DNA of 64,000 nucleotides, from assembly GCA_013287375.1 (NCBI GenBank), contig JABDDX010000001.1:26684-90683 (forward strand), in the 5' to 3' direction. This document shows positions 25,998 to 32,996 of this stretch, piece after piece. Each line of letters begins with the position of its first letter. The first letter of the stretch is position 1. The notes below the pieces were generated by a model, which worked only from the letters and a program-made list of their open reading frames with translations, did no database searches and was not told the DNA's origin. The position numbers were made by a program, and so were the translations under genes. The DNA is from Bacteroidota bacterium (lineage in GTDB: Bacteria > Bacteroidota > Bacteroidia > Sphingobacteriales > Sphingobacteriaceae).

Positions 25998-26972
25998 ATG
26001 AAAACCTTATTGCTTCACATAATATATTTCGTAGGCATTAACCTTTTGGTTCTGCTGCTGGGTTATGAGTTGGTTAAACGCAAAATGGTTTTCGCAGGCT
26101 GGATGCTGATGATCATTGCCATACTTGCAGTCTATTTTATCTTTTTGCATGATCATCCAATAATCAGGATGCTATCCATCATCGCGACCACATTTTCTGC
26201 TATGAAGGTCATCGCGGCAACCGAAAGTTATAAAACCAAACCGTTAACCCTCACCTTTAAGCAATGGTTCACCTTTGCCGGGGGATGGGCAGGCATGCGC
26301 GCCGAACCATTCGAAAAGTTAGGAAGCGTGCCGGTTCCAGGTGGATGGGCGATGGTAAGGATGGGCATTACACGGGTTTTAGCGGGTTTGATATTGATAT
26401 TTATCGGCCATAAGTTGCTATTACTCAATCTTGATAAAGAACTAACCTACATCCTCGTTAGCGGATGCTTATTAGTAGGGTTAAGCTTAATACTGCATTT
26501 TGGGATGCTAAGTATCAGTGCGGGCATGTGGCACTTTTCAGGCGTTAATACTTATTTATTATTCAGGCAACCAGTTAAAGCATCCAGCCTTACCGAGTTT
26601 TGGAGCAAACGATGGAATATCGCTTTTAGCGAGATGACCTCCGTAGCCATATTTCGTCCCCTGAAAAATAAAATCGGAAGTGCTGCCGCGCTCATGTTAG
26701 CCTTTATGTTTTCAGGCCTATTGCACGAGCTTGCACTTAGCGTACCGGTAAATAGTGGTTATGGGCTGCCGTTGCTTTACTTTATTATACAGGGCAGCGT
26801 TGTACTATTTGAAAAATTGATGATAAGCCGTAAAATAAGGTTCCTGCAAAACAAGATAACCGAAACCACTTGGGTACTCTTTTGGGTAGTAGTGCCCATG
26901 CCTCTGCTTTTTCATGCTGAATTTATCAAACATATTGTGTGGCCATTGGCGGGGTTAGGCCCAATTCATTAA
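25998..26972 (+). CDS. MBOAT / wax-synthase-like membrane acyltransferase
   Basis: A 324-aa polytopic membrane protein. The segment SSLTEFWSKRWNIAFSEMTSVAIFRPL resembles the wax synthase-like domain (PF13813), and FSGLLHELALSVP supplies the invariant MBOAT His. Members transfer a fatty acyl group to an alcohol or lipid. In this operon (regulator, DCC, epimerase, small membrane protein) the acceptor may be a modified lipid. Last gene of the operon; a repeat-rich gap follows. Confidence 0.8.
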   Translation: MKTLLLHIIYFVGINLLVLLLGYELVKRKMVFAGWMLMIIAILAVYFIFLHDHPIIRMLSIIATTFSAMKVIAATESYKTKPLTLTFKQWFTFAGGWAGMRAEPFEKLGSVPVPGGWAMVRMGITRVLAGLILIFIGHKLLLLNLDKELTYILVSGCLLVGLSLILHFGMLSISAGMWHFSGVNTYLLFRQPVKASSLTEFWSKRWNIAFSEMTSVAIFRPLKNKIGSAAALMLAFMFSGLLHELALSVPVNSGYGLPLLYFIIQGSVVLFEKLMISRKIRFLQNKITETTWVLFWVVVPMPLLFHAEFIKHIVWPLAGLGPIH

Positions 26973-27032
26973 GTTAAGCCTAAACCCCCGTAGGGGTTAT
27001 ACGTTGGTAGAAAAATAAAACGAAATAAATAC

Positions 27033-27078
27033 CGTGCCGTAGGTACGTGACCCAGCAACGTTGTGTACCTACGGCACG
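27033..27078. repeat. Palindromic repeat (CGTGCCGTAGGTAC family)
   Basis: CGTGCCGTAGGTAC (27033-27046) and its exact complement (27065-27078) enclose an 18-nt loop. Neighbouring small dyads CCCCGTAGGGG (near 26986) and GCTCCTATGGAGC (near 27117) look like parts of the same repeat family; such cassettes are frequent between genes in Sphingobacteriaceae. Confidence 0.65.
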
Positions 27079-27206
27079 CCAAATGGTTTAAAATGCTATC
27101 TGCTACCCATATTTTGCTCCTATGGAGCATTGTTGAAATTACATTTACTATAACTTAATGATATTGGGCCTGGCTACCAGTTATAATTTTATTAGATCAA
27201 AAAAAG

Positions 27207-27247
27207 TCTACTAAATTTGTAGAGTATTTAAAAAATTATTACATTTG
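27207..27247 (+). promoter_or_regulatory. Promoter with TCTAC-N7-GTAGA operator (leader B)
   Basis: TCTAC-TAAATTT-GTAGA at 27207-27223 is 16 nt upstream of TACATTTG (27240-27247), a perfect TAnnTTTG box. The ATG of the mini leader lies 4 nt after the box, so the transcript may be almost leaderless. Same arrangement as at 12881, 28966 and 29456. Confidence 0.7.
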
Positions 27248-27251
27248 TGCC

Positions 27252-27290
27252 ATGATTACGTCCCCAAAAAAATGTTATTGTTGTCTTTAA
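27252..27290 (+). CDS. Cys-rich mini leader peptide MITSPKKCYCCL
   Basis: A 12-codon frame with three Cys in its last five residues, directly after an operator/promoter of the shared type. Its stop is followed by a C-rich, G-poor run (GCCACCCCTCGCTTACACAA), as after the other two Cys-rich leaders. The secreted-protein gene starts 39 bp downstream. Too short for homology; support comes from the repeated arrangement. Confidence 0.6.
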   Translation: MITSPKKCYCCL

Positions 27291-27329
27291 GCCACCCCTC
27301 GCTTACACAATTTCATTTTTTTAAAGCCC

Positions 27330-28343
27330 ATGAATTTTCGATTTAACTTCCTTTTTCTTATTGTACTGATTATTTGCCTTTCTGGCCAGATAGCCTCAGC
27401 GCAATCACCTGTTTATTTAACGTCAGTTAACGAACACCCCAGGCATAGCGGCAATGTTATTGAGGCTGAAATAAAGTTAAATACGAATTTAACCAAGGCA
27501 GAGCAAAGAAAACAGCTCATTACTTACCTGAAAGATGTGGAGACAGGTAATGTCAATTATAATCCGGCGAGGATTAAACGCCTGTATTACCTGGCCAATT
27601 TATTAACCCGGCTAAGGCTTTACCCGCTGGCAATGAAATGCTTTTTTAAAACGATGCAGCCGGAGACTGACAGTCTCGCTACAGCTGATCTTCCTATCAC
27701 TTTAAAAGATGATTCTTTGCTTGAGAAACAAGAAAATTTACTTGGTGCCGATACGGATAAAGAAATCAGCAGTAAGCCCATCAGCAATGAAAAGATCAGC
27801 GAAACATTTGATGATGGTAAAACCGCTATCGCTTATGCGCTGGTTTTTCATGTTAAACAACCTGTTCGCGGCAAACCCAAAATTTTCAAACTGGCTAATA
27901 CGGGTCACACCTTTATTACCCTTATCAAATATAATTCCGACTCTACCTATGCGGCTATTTCCTACGGATTTTACCCTAAAAAGGATAACCCGCTTTCGGC
28001 CACACCGCTTATTCCTTCAACGTCTTCTACATTCAAAGATGACTCGGAACATGCCTGGGATGAGGTTTTGGGTAAATTTATTTCCAAACGTCGTTTTAAT
28101 AAAATATTGGCGCTCACCCGGCAATATCATAACATCGCTTACCATCTTAGTAAAAATAACTGTACCGACTTTGGTTTAAAGGCAGCTGCGCTGGCAGGGC
28201 TCAAGGTTTGGGATACCAAAGGCAGCTGGCCATTGGGTAGTGGTAATAATCCCGGTGTCACCGGGCAAAGCTTGCTCGAAGGCAAGTTTGATAATACCGA
28301 TACCGGCGACAGACAAAATTTATTGATCACCAACAGGAATTAG
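27330..28343 (+). CDS. Secreted protein with a permuted papain-like (NlpC/LRAT-type) C-terminal region
   Basis: A 337-aa protein with a signal peptide (cleavage after ASAQ). Residues ~45-110 are helical (YNPARIKRLYYLANLLTRLRLYPLAMKCFFKTMQ, TPR-like). The C-terminal part has a possible catalytic His193 in NTGHTFITLI and Cys278 in NNCTDFGLKAAALAGL; His before Cys is the order seen in circularly permuted papain-fold peptidases and acyltransferases. I do not recognise the exact family. It is governed by a sulfur-type operator and Cys leader, so it may release amino acids or thiols from peptides or glutathione-like compounds; that is a guess. Confidence 0.7.
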   Translation: MNFRFNFLFLIVLIICLSGQIASAQSPVYLTSVNEHPRHSGNVIEAEIKLNTNLTKAEQRKQLITYLKDVETGNVNYNPARIKRLYYLANLLTRLRLYPLAMKCFFKTMQPETDSLATADLPITLKDDSLLEKQENLLGADTDKEISSKPISNEKISETFDDGKTAIAYALVFHVKQPVRGKPKIFKLANTGHTFITLIKYNSDSTYAAISYGFYPKKDNPLSATPLIPSTSSTFKDDSEHAWDEVLGKFISKRRFNKILALTRQYHNIAYHLSKNNCTDFGLKAAALAGLKVWDTKGSWPLGSGNNPGVTGQSLLEGKFDNTDTGDRQNLLITNRN

Positions 28344-28385
28344 GTATTTATCCGTTTAGCTTAAATATAACTAATAATAAAACAT

Positions 28386-28562
28386 ATGGAAAATTATAAT
28401 AATTTAAAGGAGCTGATTGCTTTAGCTGATAAAGATGCGGTTGCGTTTTTCGAAAAAGGTAATAGTACAGCCGGAATACGTTTGCGCCGTACACTGCAAC
28501 AAGTTAAAATTTCAGCAACCGCTGTACGCCAGGAAATATCAGAAAAGAAGAAGAGAAAGTAA
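28386..28562 (+). CDS. Histone H1-like (Hc1-type) DNA-binding protein, 58 aa
   Basis: A small basic protein starting MENYNNLKELIALADKDAVA, continuing FFEKGNSTAGIRLRRTLQQVK, and ending in a lysine-rich tail EKKKRK. This is the standard Bacteroidota histone H1-like protein pattern (YxxLKEL...FxEKGNxxAGxRxRxxLQxxK), short for the family. It likely compacts or bends DNA. The stop codon TAA overlaps the ATG of the next gene (TAATG), so both are translationally coupled. Confidence 0.85.
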   Translation: MENYNNLKELIALADKDAVAFFEKGNSTAGIRLRRTLQQVKISATAVRQEISEKKKRK

Positions 28563-28846
28563 TGGATAGCGATTTTTTTGACACCCTTTTTGAAAAACAC
28601 TGGCAACAGGTATACAACTCTGCGTTCAAACGTGTAGCTAATACAGAGACGGCTACGGAAGTAACGCAGGAAGCATTTTTTCAACTATGGTTGAATAAAG
28701 ATCGGGCGAACAAAGAAAATATCTTAGACTTTCTACTGGCTGCTGTACACGACGAAATATTCAAACTAATAGAAAAAGAGTGCCTCGATATTGTTAATCC
28801 ACCTGGTAAAATATTTGAGCATCTGGAGTTCCCCGGAGCTAATTAA
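28562..28846 (+). CDS. Truncated ECF-like sigma factor (region 2 only)
   Basis: A 94-aa protein. FEKHWQQVYNSAFKRVANTETATEVTQEAFFQLWLNKD matches sigma region 2 (core binding and -10 recognition) of ECF sigma factors. Region 4, which reads -35 DNA, is absent; instead a short helix LDFLLAAVHDEIFKLIEKE and an unrelated tail follow. It starts within the stop codon of the H1-like gene. It could be a remnant, or a small regulator that competes for core RNA polymerase. No anti-sigma gene is adjacent. Confidence 0.75.
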   Translation: MDSDFFDTLFEKHWQQVYNSAFKRVANTETATEVTQEAFFQLWLNKDRANKENILDFLLAAVHDEIFKLIEKECLDIVNPPGKIFEHLEFPGAN

Positions 28847-28965
28847 TAGCGCAATTTTAAATAGAATAAATAAATATATATGTTTATTGAGAAAAACGAT
28901 TTAGTAATTAACTTTTTTGTAGCTGTATATCAGTGTTTTGTAATGGTTGAGGAATAGTAATTGCA

Positions 28966-29012
28966 AATATTCTATTAAATCTATAGATTTAATAGAATAT
29001 TTTATATATTTG
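28966..29012 (+). promoter_or_regulatory. 36-bp perfect palindrome and promoter of the small RNA
   Basis: Bases 28966-29001 are a perfect 36-bp palindrome (AATATTCTATTAAATC, TATA, and the complement). It contains two overlapping copies of the shared operator, TCTATTAAATCTATAGA (28971-28987) and TCTATAGATTTAATAGA (28980-28996). TATATTTG (29005-29012) is a perfect -7 box, 17 nt after the first copy. This is the strongest member of the operator family in the window. Confidence 0.75.
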
Positions 29013-29017
29013 TATCA

Positions 29018-29124
29018 GGTAATTGAAAATTTTTATTTGACTGACCTCATAATAATTGTCTTCTCATCTAGGTTTATAATTGGTTGTAAAGAGTTCCTGC
29101 CCATCAGGAGCTCTTTCTTTTTTA
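29018..29124 (+). ncRNA. Probable small RNA (~105 nt) under sulfur-type operator
   Basis: A perfect promoter and palindromic operator lie immediately upstream, and a Rho-independent terminator closes the unit. Between them no ORF with a plausible start is present; a 62-codon frame through the region only reads across the palindrome. The 5' end is estimated from the -7 box. A trans-acting sRNA for the sulfur response is inferred. Confidence 0.55.
29088..29124 (+). terminator. Rho-independent terminator of the small RNA
   Basis: AAAGAGTTCCTG (29088-29099), loop CCCAT, CAGGAGCTCTTT (29105-29116) pair over 12 bp with one G-U, followed by CTTTTTTAT. Confidence 0.85.
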
Positions 29125-29223
29125 TGTTGATATAAGAAAGTACTCCTTAAAATCTGTTTAAAACTATCGTCACTTGCGAGCGAAGCATGGCAATCCCCGA
29201 CTATATAGATGTAAAACTATGTT

Positions 29224-29295
29224 ATTGCGAGGAACGAAGCAATCGCACGCAGAAACCCACCTTGCAAAGTTCGCGATTGCTTCGTTCCTCGCAAT
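29224..29295. repeat. REP-like palindrome (23-bp perfect arms)
   Basis: ATTGCGAGGAACGAAGCAAT plus CGC at 29224-29246 is repeated exactly in reverse complement at 29273-29295, with a 26-nt loop. Another half unit (CTTGCGAGCGAAGCATGGCA, ATCCCCGAC) precedes it at ~29170-29200. Related words occur at 22880-23150. The element separates the sRNA from operon 2. Confidence 0.8.
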
Positions 29296-29359
29296 GACAC
29301 TTGATTTTTTGTGTTTATATATAAAAGCAACATTCAATCATTTTTAAACAACTTCTTGG

Positions 29360-29446
29360 ATGTCTTAAATCACCAAAAATATAAAAATGGGGGGCCCTGT
29401 GCGATACCTTTCCCTAGAATAGGGAAAGGAGGAGGATAGGGTAAAA
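29360..29446. repeat. Dispersed intergenic repeat, copy 2
   Basis: The core 29393-29446 (GGCCCTGTGCGATACC, CTTTCCCT/AGGGAAAG hairpin, GGAGGATAGGGTAAAA) matches the copies at 19693 and 53684; upstream similarity with copy 1 begins near 29360. It ends 10 bp before the operon 2 operator. Confidence 0.8.
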
Positions 29447-29455
29447 GCTTAATTC

Positions 29456-29513
29456 TTTTATATTCTATAATTCCTATATATATTATAGAATATAAAAAGA
29501 AATTATATATTTG
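29456..29513 (+). promoter_or_regulatory. Operon 2 promoter with palindromic operator
   Basis: TTTTATATTCTATAAT (29456-29471) and ATTATAGAATATAAAA (29482-29497) are exact complements around a 10-nt centre. Within it CCTAT-ATATATT-ATAGA (29473-29489) fits the shared N7 operator with one mismatch and ends 16 nt before TATATTTG (29506-29513). The leader ATG is 18 nt after the -7 box, exactly as in operon 1. Confidence 0.7.
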
Positions 29514-29531
29514 CGGCGGAAAAACAAACAA

Positions 29532-29606
29532 ATGACAACATTTTTACGTCACCCCCTTTCTTTTGTTCATGTTGCTCAGCAGAACTGCTGTACCTGTTGT
29601 TGTTAA
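29532..29606 (+). CDS. Cys-rich leader peptide (24 aa) of operon 2
   Basis: The frame begins MTTFLRHPLSF and ends NCCTCCC then TAA, with five Cys in the last six residues. It is the first ORF on the transcript. The 253-nt space to susC starts with a C-rich, G-poor stretch (ACGACACACCCCCCACTGAC) that resembles a Rho-loading site. I infer translational sensing of Cys-tRNA supply. Amino-acid sequence other than the Cys run is not conserved with the operon 1 leader, as expected for a peptide whose codons matter rather than its product. Confidence 0.7.
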   Translation: MTTFLRHPLSFVHVAQQNCCTCCC

Positions 29607-29741
29607 TTAAACGACACACCCCCCACTGACCTTTAACGAATTGGTATCTCAGGTATTAGGCAATCCTCATACCGGTGAACCTGCAATATTAAAACCCCTA
29701 ATTAATTTATACTTATGAAATTATAACAAGCAGAAAAGCAA

Positions 29742-29859
29742 ACCGGCAAGGAAGCCTTGCCGGTGAATTACCTGATGGATCAGCAACGACTGCGAATCAC
29801 ACACTGATCATCAAAGTTTTACGAACGAATTGAATCATTAACATAAAACACTTATATAT
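29742..29859 (+). ncRNA. Conserved structured leader RNA before susC (operon 2 copy)
   Basis: Perfect stem ACCGGCAAGG/CCTTGCCGGT (29742-29764, loop AAG), then TGATGGATCAG (29773-29783) pairing with CTGATCATCA (29804-29813) with one bulged G, then a GTTTTA/TAAAAC stem. Almost identical to 12518-12637. The start region itself can fold: TATGGA (29859-29864) pairs with TCCATA (29873-29878), placing the AUG in a stem. Confidence 0.6.
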
Positions 29860-32800
29860 ATGGAAATATATATCCATACTAAACGTTTTCTTTCCGGGAT
29901 TATTGGCGTCCTGTTATTTCTAGCCATTCCTGGTACGGTCTTCGGCCAAACAGAAGTTCCGATCATTAACTCCAGGATCGACGGTATTGTTACCGATAGC
30001 ACCACCAGGCAACCCATAACCGGCGTAGTATTACGAATTAAAGGCGTAACGCACGAGGTAGTTACCGGTTCCGACGGCCGTTTTAGTTTTGTTACCGGGC
30101 AAAAATTGCCTTATACACTAGTGGTTAGTTTCATTGGGTATAAAACCAAAGAGGTGTATGCCACGGGCAGCCCGGTCAATATCCAATTATCAGATAAGGT
30201 ATCACAACTAAACGATGTAGTTATTGTAGGTTATGGTACACAAAAGCGAAGCGATATTACAGGTGCTATATCCACGGTACCCAAATCAAATTTAAGCCAG
30301 GTTTCCTCATCGGTTGATAACTTATTAAGAGGTGCCGCTCCGGGGGTGCAGGTTACCCAAAGTTCTGGTCAGCCGGGTGCATCCGCCAGTGTCAGGATAC
30401 GTGGTGGTAACTCCATTACCGGCGGAAACGAGCCGCTATATGTTATTGACGGATTTCCGGTATATAACGATAATACCACTATCAGCAGCAGTGCAGGTAC
30501 AGGCGGCGCTGTAAATGCATTATCAACCATAAATCCTTCGGATATTGAATCGATAGAGGTGTTAAAGGATGCATCAGCAACCGCGATCTATGGTTCCAGG
30601 GGCGCAAATGGCGTTATCATCATAACCACTAAAAAGGGTAAAAGGGGAACAAACGATGTTGCTTTTCAAACTTATTATGGCCTGCAAAAAATAAGCAAGG
30701 AAGTTCCGCTTCTAGATGCCACACAGTGGGCTGAACTACGGAATGATATATTGGCCAGTTCTAACCAGGCCCCATCATTTACATCTGCCCAAATTGCCGC
30801 ATTTGGCAAGGGAACTAACTGGCAGGATGCCGCTTTTAGAACAGCCCCGGTAGAAAATGATGAGTTAACCTTTTCTGGCGGCGATGAAAAATCACGTTAT
30901 AATATCTCCAGCAATTATTTCAACCAGGAGGGCATTTTACTGAACACCGATTTTAAAAGGTATTCTTTAAGGTTTAATTACGATAGGGACATTTCAAAAA
31001 ATTTCCACGTAGGGATTAACGCGACTACCAGTTATTCTACATCACAGGGTGCCGCATCTAACATTGCTTCCAACAGCTTAAACAGTCCTAATATTATCAC
31101 CAATATATTAACTACTCCACCGGTACTTCCGGTAAAGGATGCTAATGGCAATTACGTATTGAATACCTATTCAACTACGCCATCCAATCCAATTCAGGAT
31201 TTGCTATCCATTGTTAATCAAACCAAAGTGAACAGATCATTAGGTAACCTGTTTGCCGAATATACACTGGCCCCGGGTTTAAAAGCGAAGGTTAGCCTTG
31301 GTGCCGATCTGATCAACTCAAAGTCTAATTTTTACGCGCCGTCCTATACCGGCGATGGTTATTCAACCCTGGGTTACGCGACTGTAGGAGCAGCATCATC
31401 AAACAGCTGGCTGGATGAAAATACACTTACTTACAGCAAAACTATTAATAATGATCATGAGCTGAATATATTGGCTGGTTACACCACACAATATTTAAGC
31501 AACGAATCCCTGACCGCCGGGTCAAAAGATTTTGTGAGTAATTTAACCAGCTACAATAGTTTACAAAGTGGTTCACAAATTCTAACACCAACCTCAAACG
31601 CCTATAGCTGGGCATTGGATTCTTACCTGGCCAGGATCAACTATTCTTATCTGCATAAATATAACTTCACAGTATCAGGCAGGGCCGATGGATCATCAAG
31701 ATTTGGTGCCGGCAATAAATGGGGTTATTTCCCATCAGCCGGATTTTCATGGAATGCAGGTGAAGAAGATTTCATAAAAAGTGCTCCTGTTGTAAGTAAC
31801 CTTAAACTCAGGTTAAGCGCAGGTGAAACCGGAAACCAGGAAATAGGCGAATACCAATCATTAGCGCTATTCAGCCCGTTCAATTACGACTTTAATAATA
31901 CACAAGTAGTAGGGCTGGCGCAAACACAGTTAGCTAACGCTGATTTAAAATGGGAGAAAACCGCGCAATACGATGGGGGTTTTGATTTAGGATTATTGGA
32001 TAACAAGATAAACTTTGTTTTTGACGCTTATTACAAAAAAACTACTAACCTATTACTGGCTGTACCGGTTCCTTTATCGTCAGGATATTCTCTGTCCCTG
32101 CAAAATATTGGTAGTGTAGAAAATAAAGGGATTGAGATAGGGATAAACACCGAGAATATTAATAGCGATGGATTTGTTTGGAAAACAGCTTTAGTGTATT
32201 CTGAAAATCGAAATAAAGTACTAAGCCTCGGGAATAACGAAACCTCATTTTTTCCAACTATACCGGGTACTACTTTAGGTGTGTTACAACCTGAAATTAT
32301 AAAAGTAGGATTGCCTTTGGGCACGTTCTGGGGATATAAAACTGTTGGCATATTCCAAAATGCTGCTCAAATAGCAGAATATCCGACATTGAATAGTAAG
32401 GCTAATACTAAGCCCGGCGATGTCCGTTACCAGGATACCAATAACGATGGTGTAATAACCACTGCTGATAAAACAAACCTCGGTAGTGTTCAGCCTAAAT
32501 TTACCGGGAGCTTAACCAACACGTTCACCTATAAAGGGTTTGATCTGGTTGTGTTTCTGCAAGGATCATATGGTGGCAAAATTTACAATGCATTACGCCA
32601 GCAACTCGAAATCACCAATCTTTCTCAAAATGCCTGGGGCGATGTTGCTAACCGTTGGACACCGACAAACCCAAGCAATACCATTCCACGCGCATCAAAT
32701 AACCCGGTGGCCCAAATGTCAAGTCAGTTTGTGGAAGACGCTTCTTATCTGCGCTTAAAAAACCTGGTATTAGGCTACACATTTACCAACGCGGTGTTGA

Positions 32801-32985
32801 CAAAAATCCATGCAAAACAGATCAGGCTTTATGTATCTGCCCAAAACCTGGTAACCTGGACAAAATATACCGGTTACGATCCTGAGGTAAGCAGTTTCGA
32901 GCAGAACAACACTGCACAAGGCATCGACTATGGCGCTTACCCTAACTACAAAACCTATTTGCTTGGTTTAAACGTCACCTTTTAA
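29860..32985 (+). CDS. SusC/RagA family TonB-dependent transporter (operon 2)
   Basis: A 1041-aa outer-membrane transporter, paralog of the protein at 9404. Signal peptide (cleavage near VFGQ), carboxypeptidase-D-like domain (~40-115, IDGIVTDSTTRQPITGVVLRI), plug opening LNDVVIVGYGTQKRSDITGAIS, plug motif DIESIEVLKDASATAIYGSRGANGVIIITTKKG, barrel ending YLLGLNVTF. N-terminal 130 residues are far more alike between the paralogs than the barrel, suggesting shared TonB energising but different ligands. In operon with SusD, hydroxylase, two sulfatases and FGE, its cargo is probably a sulfate-bearing molecule. Confidence 0.94.
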   Translation: MEIYIHTKRFLSGIIGVLLFLAIPGTVFGQTEVPIINSRIDGIVTDSTTRQPITGVVLRIKGVTHEVVTGSDGRFSFVTGQKLPYTLVVSFIGYKTKEVYATGSPVNIQLSDKVSQLNDVVIVGYGTQKRSDITGAISTVPKSNLSQVSSSVDNLLRGAAPGVQVTQSSGQPGASASVRIRGGNSITGGNEPLYVIDGFPVYNDNTTISSSAGTGGAVNALSTINPSDIESIEVLKDASATAIYGSRGANGVIIITTKKGKRGTNDVAFQTYYGLQKISKEVPLLDATQWAELRNDILASSNQAPSFTSAQIAAFGKGTNWQDAAFRTAPVENDELTFSGGDEKSRYNISSNYFNQEGILLNTDFKRYSLRFNYDRDISKNFHVGINATTSYSTSQGAASNIASNSLNSPNIITNILTTPPVLPVKDANGNYVLNTYSTTPSNPIQDLLSIVNQTKVNRSLGNLFAEYTLAPGLKAKVSLGADLINSKSNFYAPSYTGDGYSTLGYATVGAASSNSWLDENTLTYSKTINNDHELNILAGYTTQYLSNESLTAGSKDFVSNLTSYNSLQSGSQILTPTSNAYSWALDSYLARINYSYLHKYNFTVSGRADGSSRFGAGNKWGYFPSAGFSWNAGEEDFIKSAPVVSNLKLRLSAGETGNQEIGEYQSLALFSPFNYDFNNTQVVGLAQTQLANADLKWEKTAQYDGGFDLGLLDNKINFVFDAYYKKTTNLLLAVPVPLSSGYSLSLQNIGSVENKGIEIGINTENINSDGFVWKTALVYSENRNKVLSLGNNETSFFPTIPGTTLGVLQPEIIKVGLPLGTFWGYKTVGIFQNAAQIAEYPTLNSKANTKPGDVRYQDTNNDGVITTADKTNLGSVQPKFTGSLTNTFTYKGFDLVVFLQGSYGGKIYNALRQQLEITNLSQNAWGDVANRWTPTNPSNTIPRASNNPVAQMSSQFVEDASYLRLKNLVLGYTFTNAVLTKIHAKQIRLYVSAQNLVTWTKYTGYDPEVSSFEQNNTAQGIDYGAYPNYKTYLLGLNVTF

Positions 32986-32996
32986 TTCATCCAACA

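Noticed and set aside
28947-29135. 62-codon frame over the palindrome and terminator
   Set aside because: It crosses a 36-bp palindrome, a promoter box and a terminator hairpin; composition is not protein-like.
29742-29764. Perfect CCGGCAAGG hairpin as an intrinsic terminator/attenuator
   Set aside because: No U-run after the stem in either copy; treated as part of a conserved RNA element instead.
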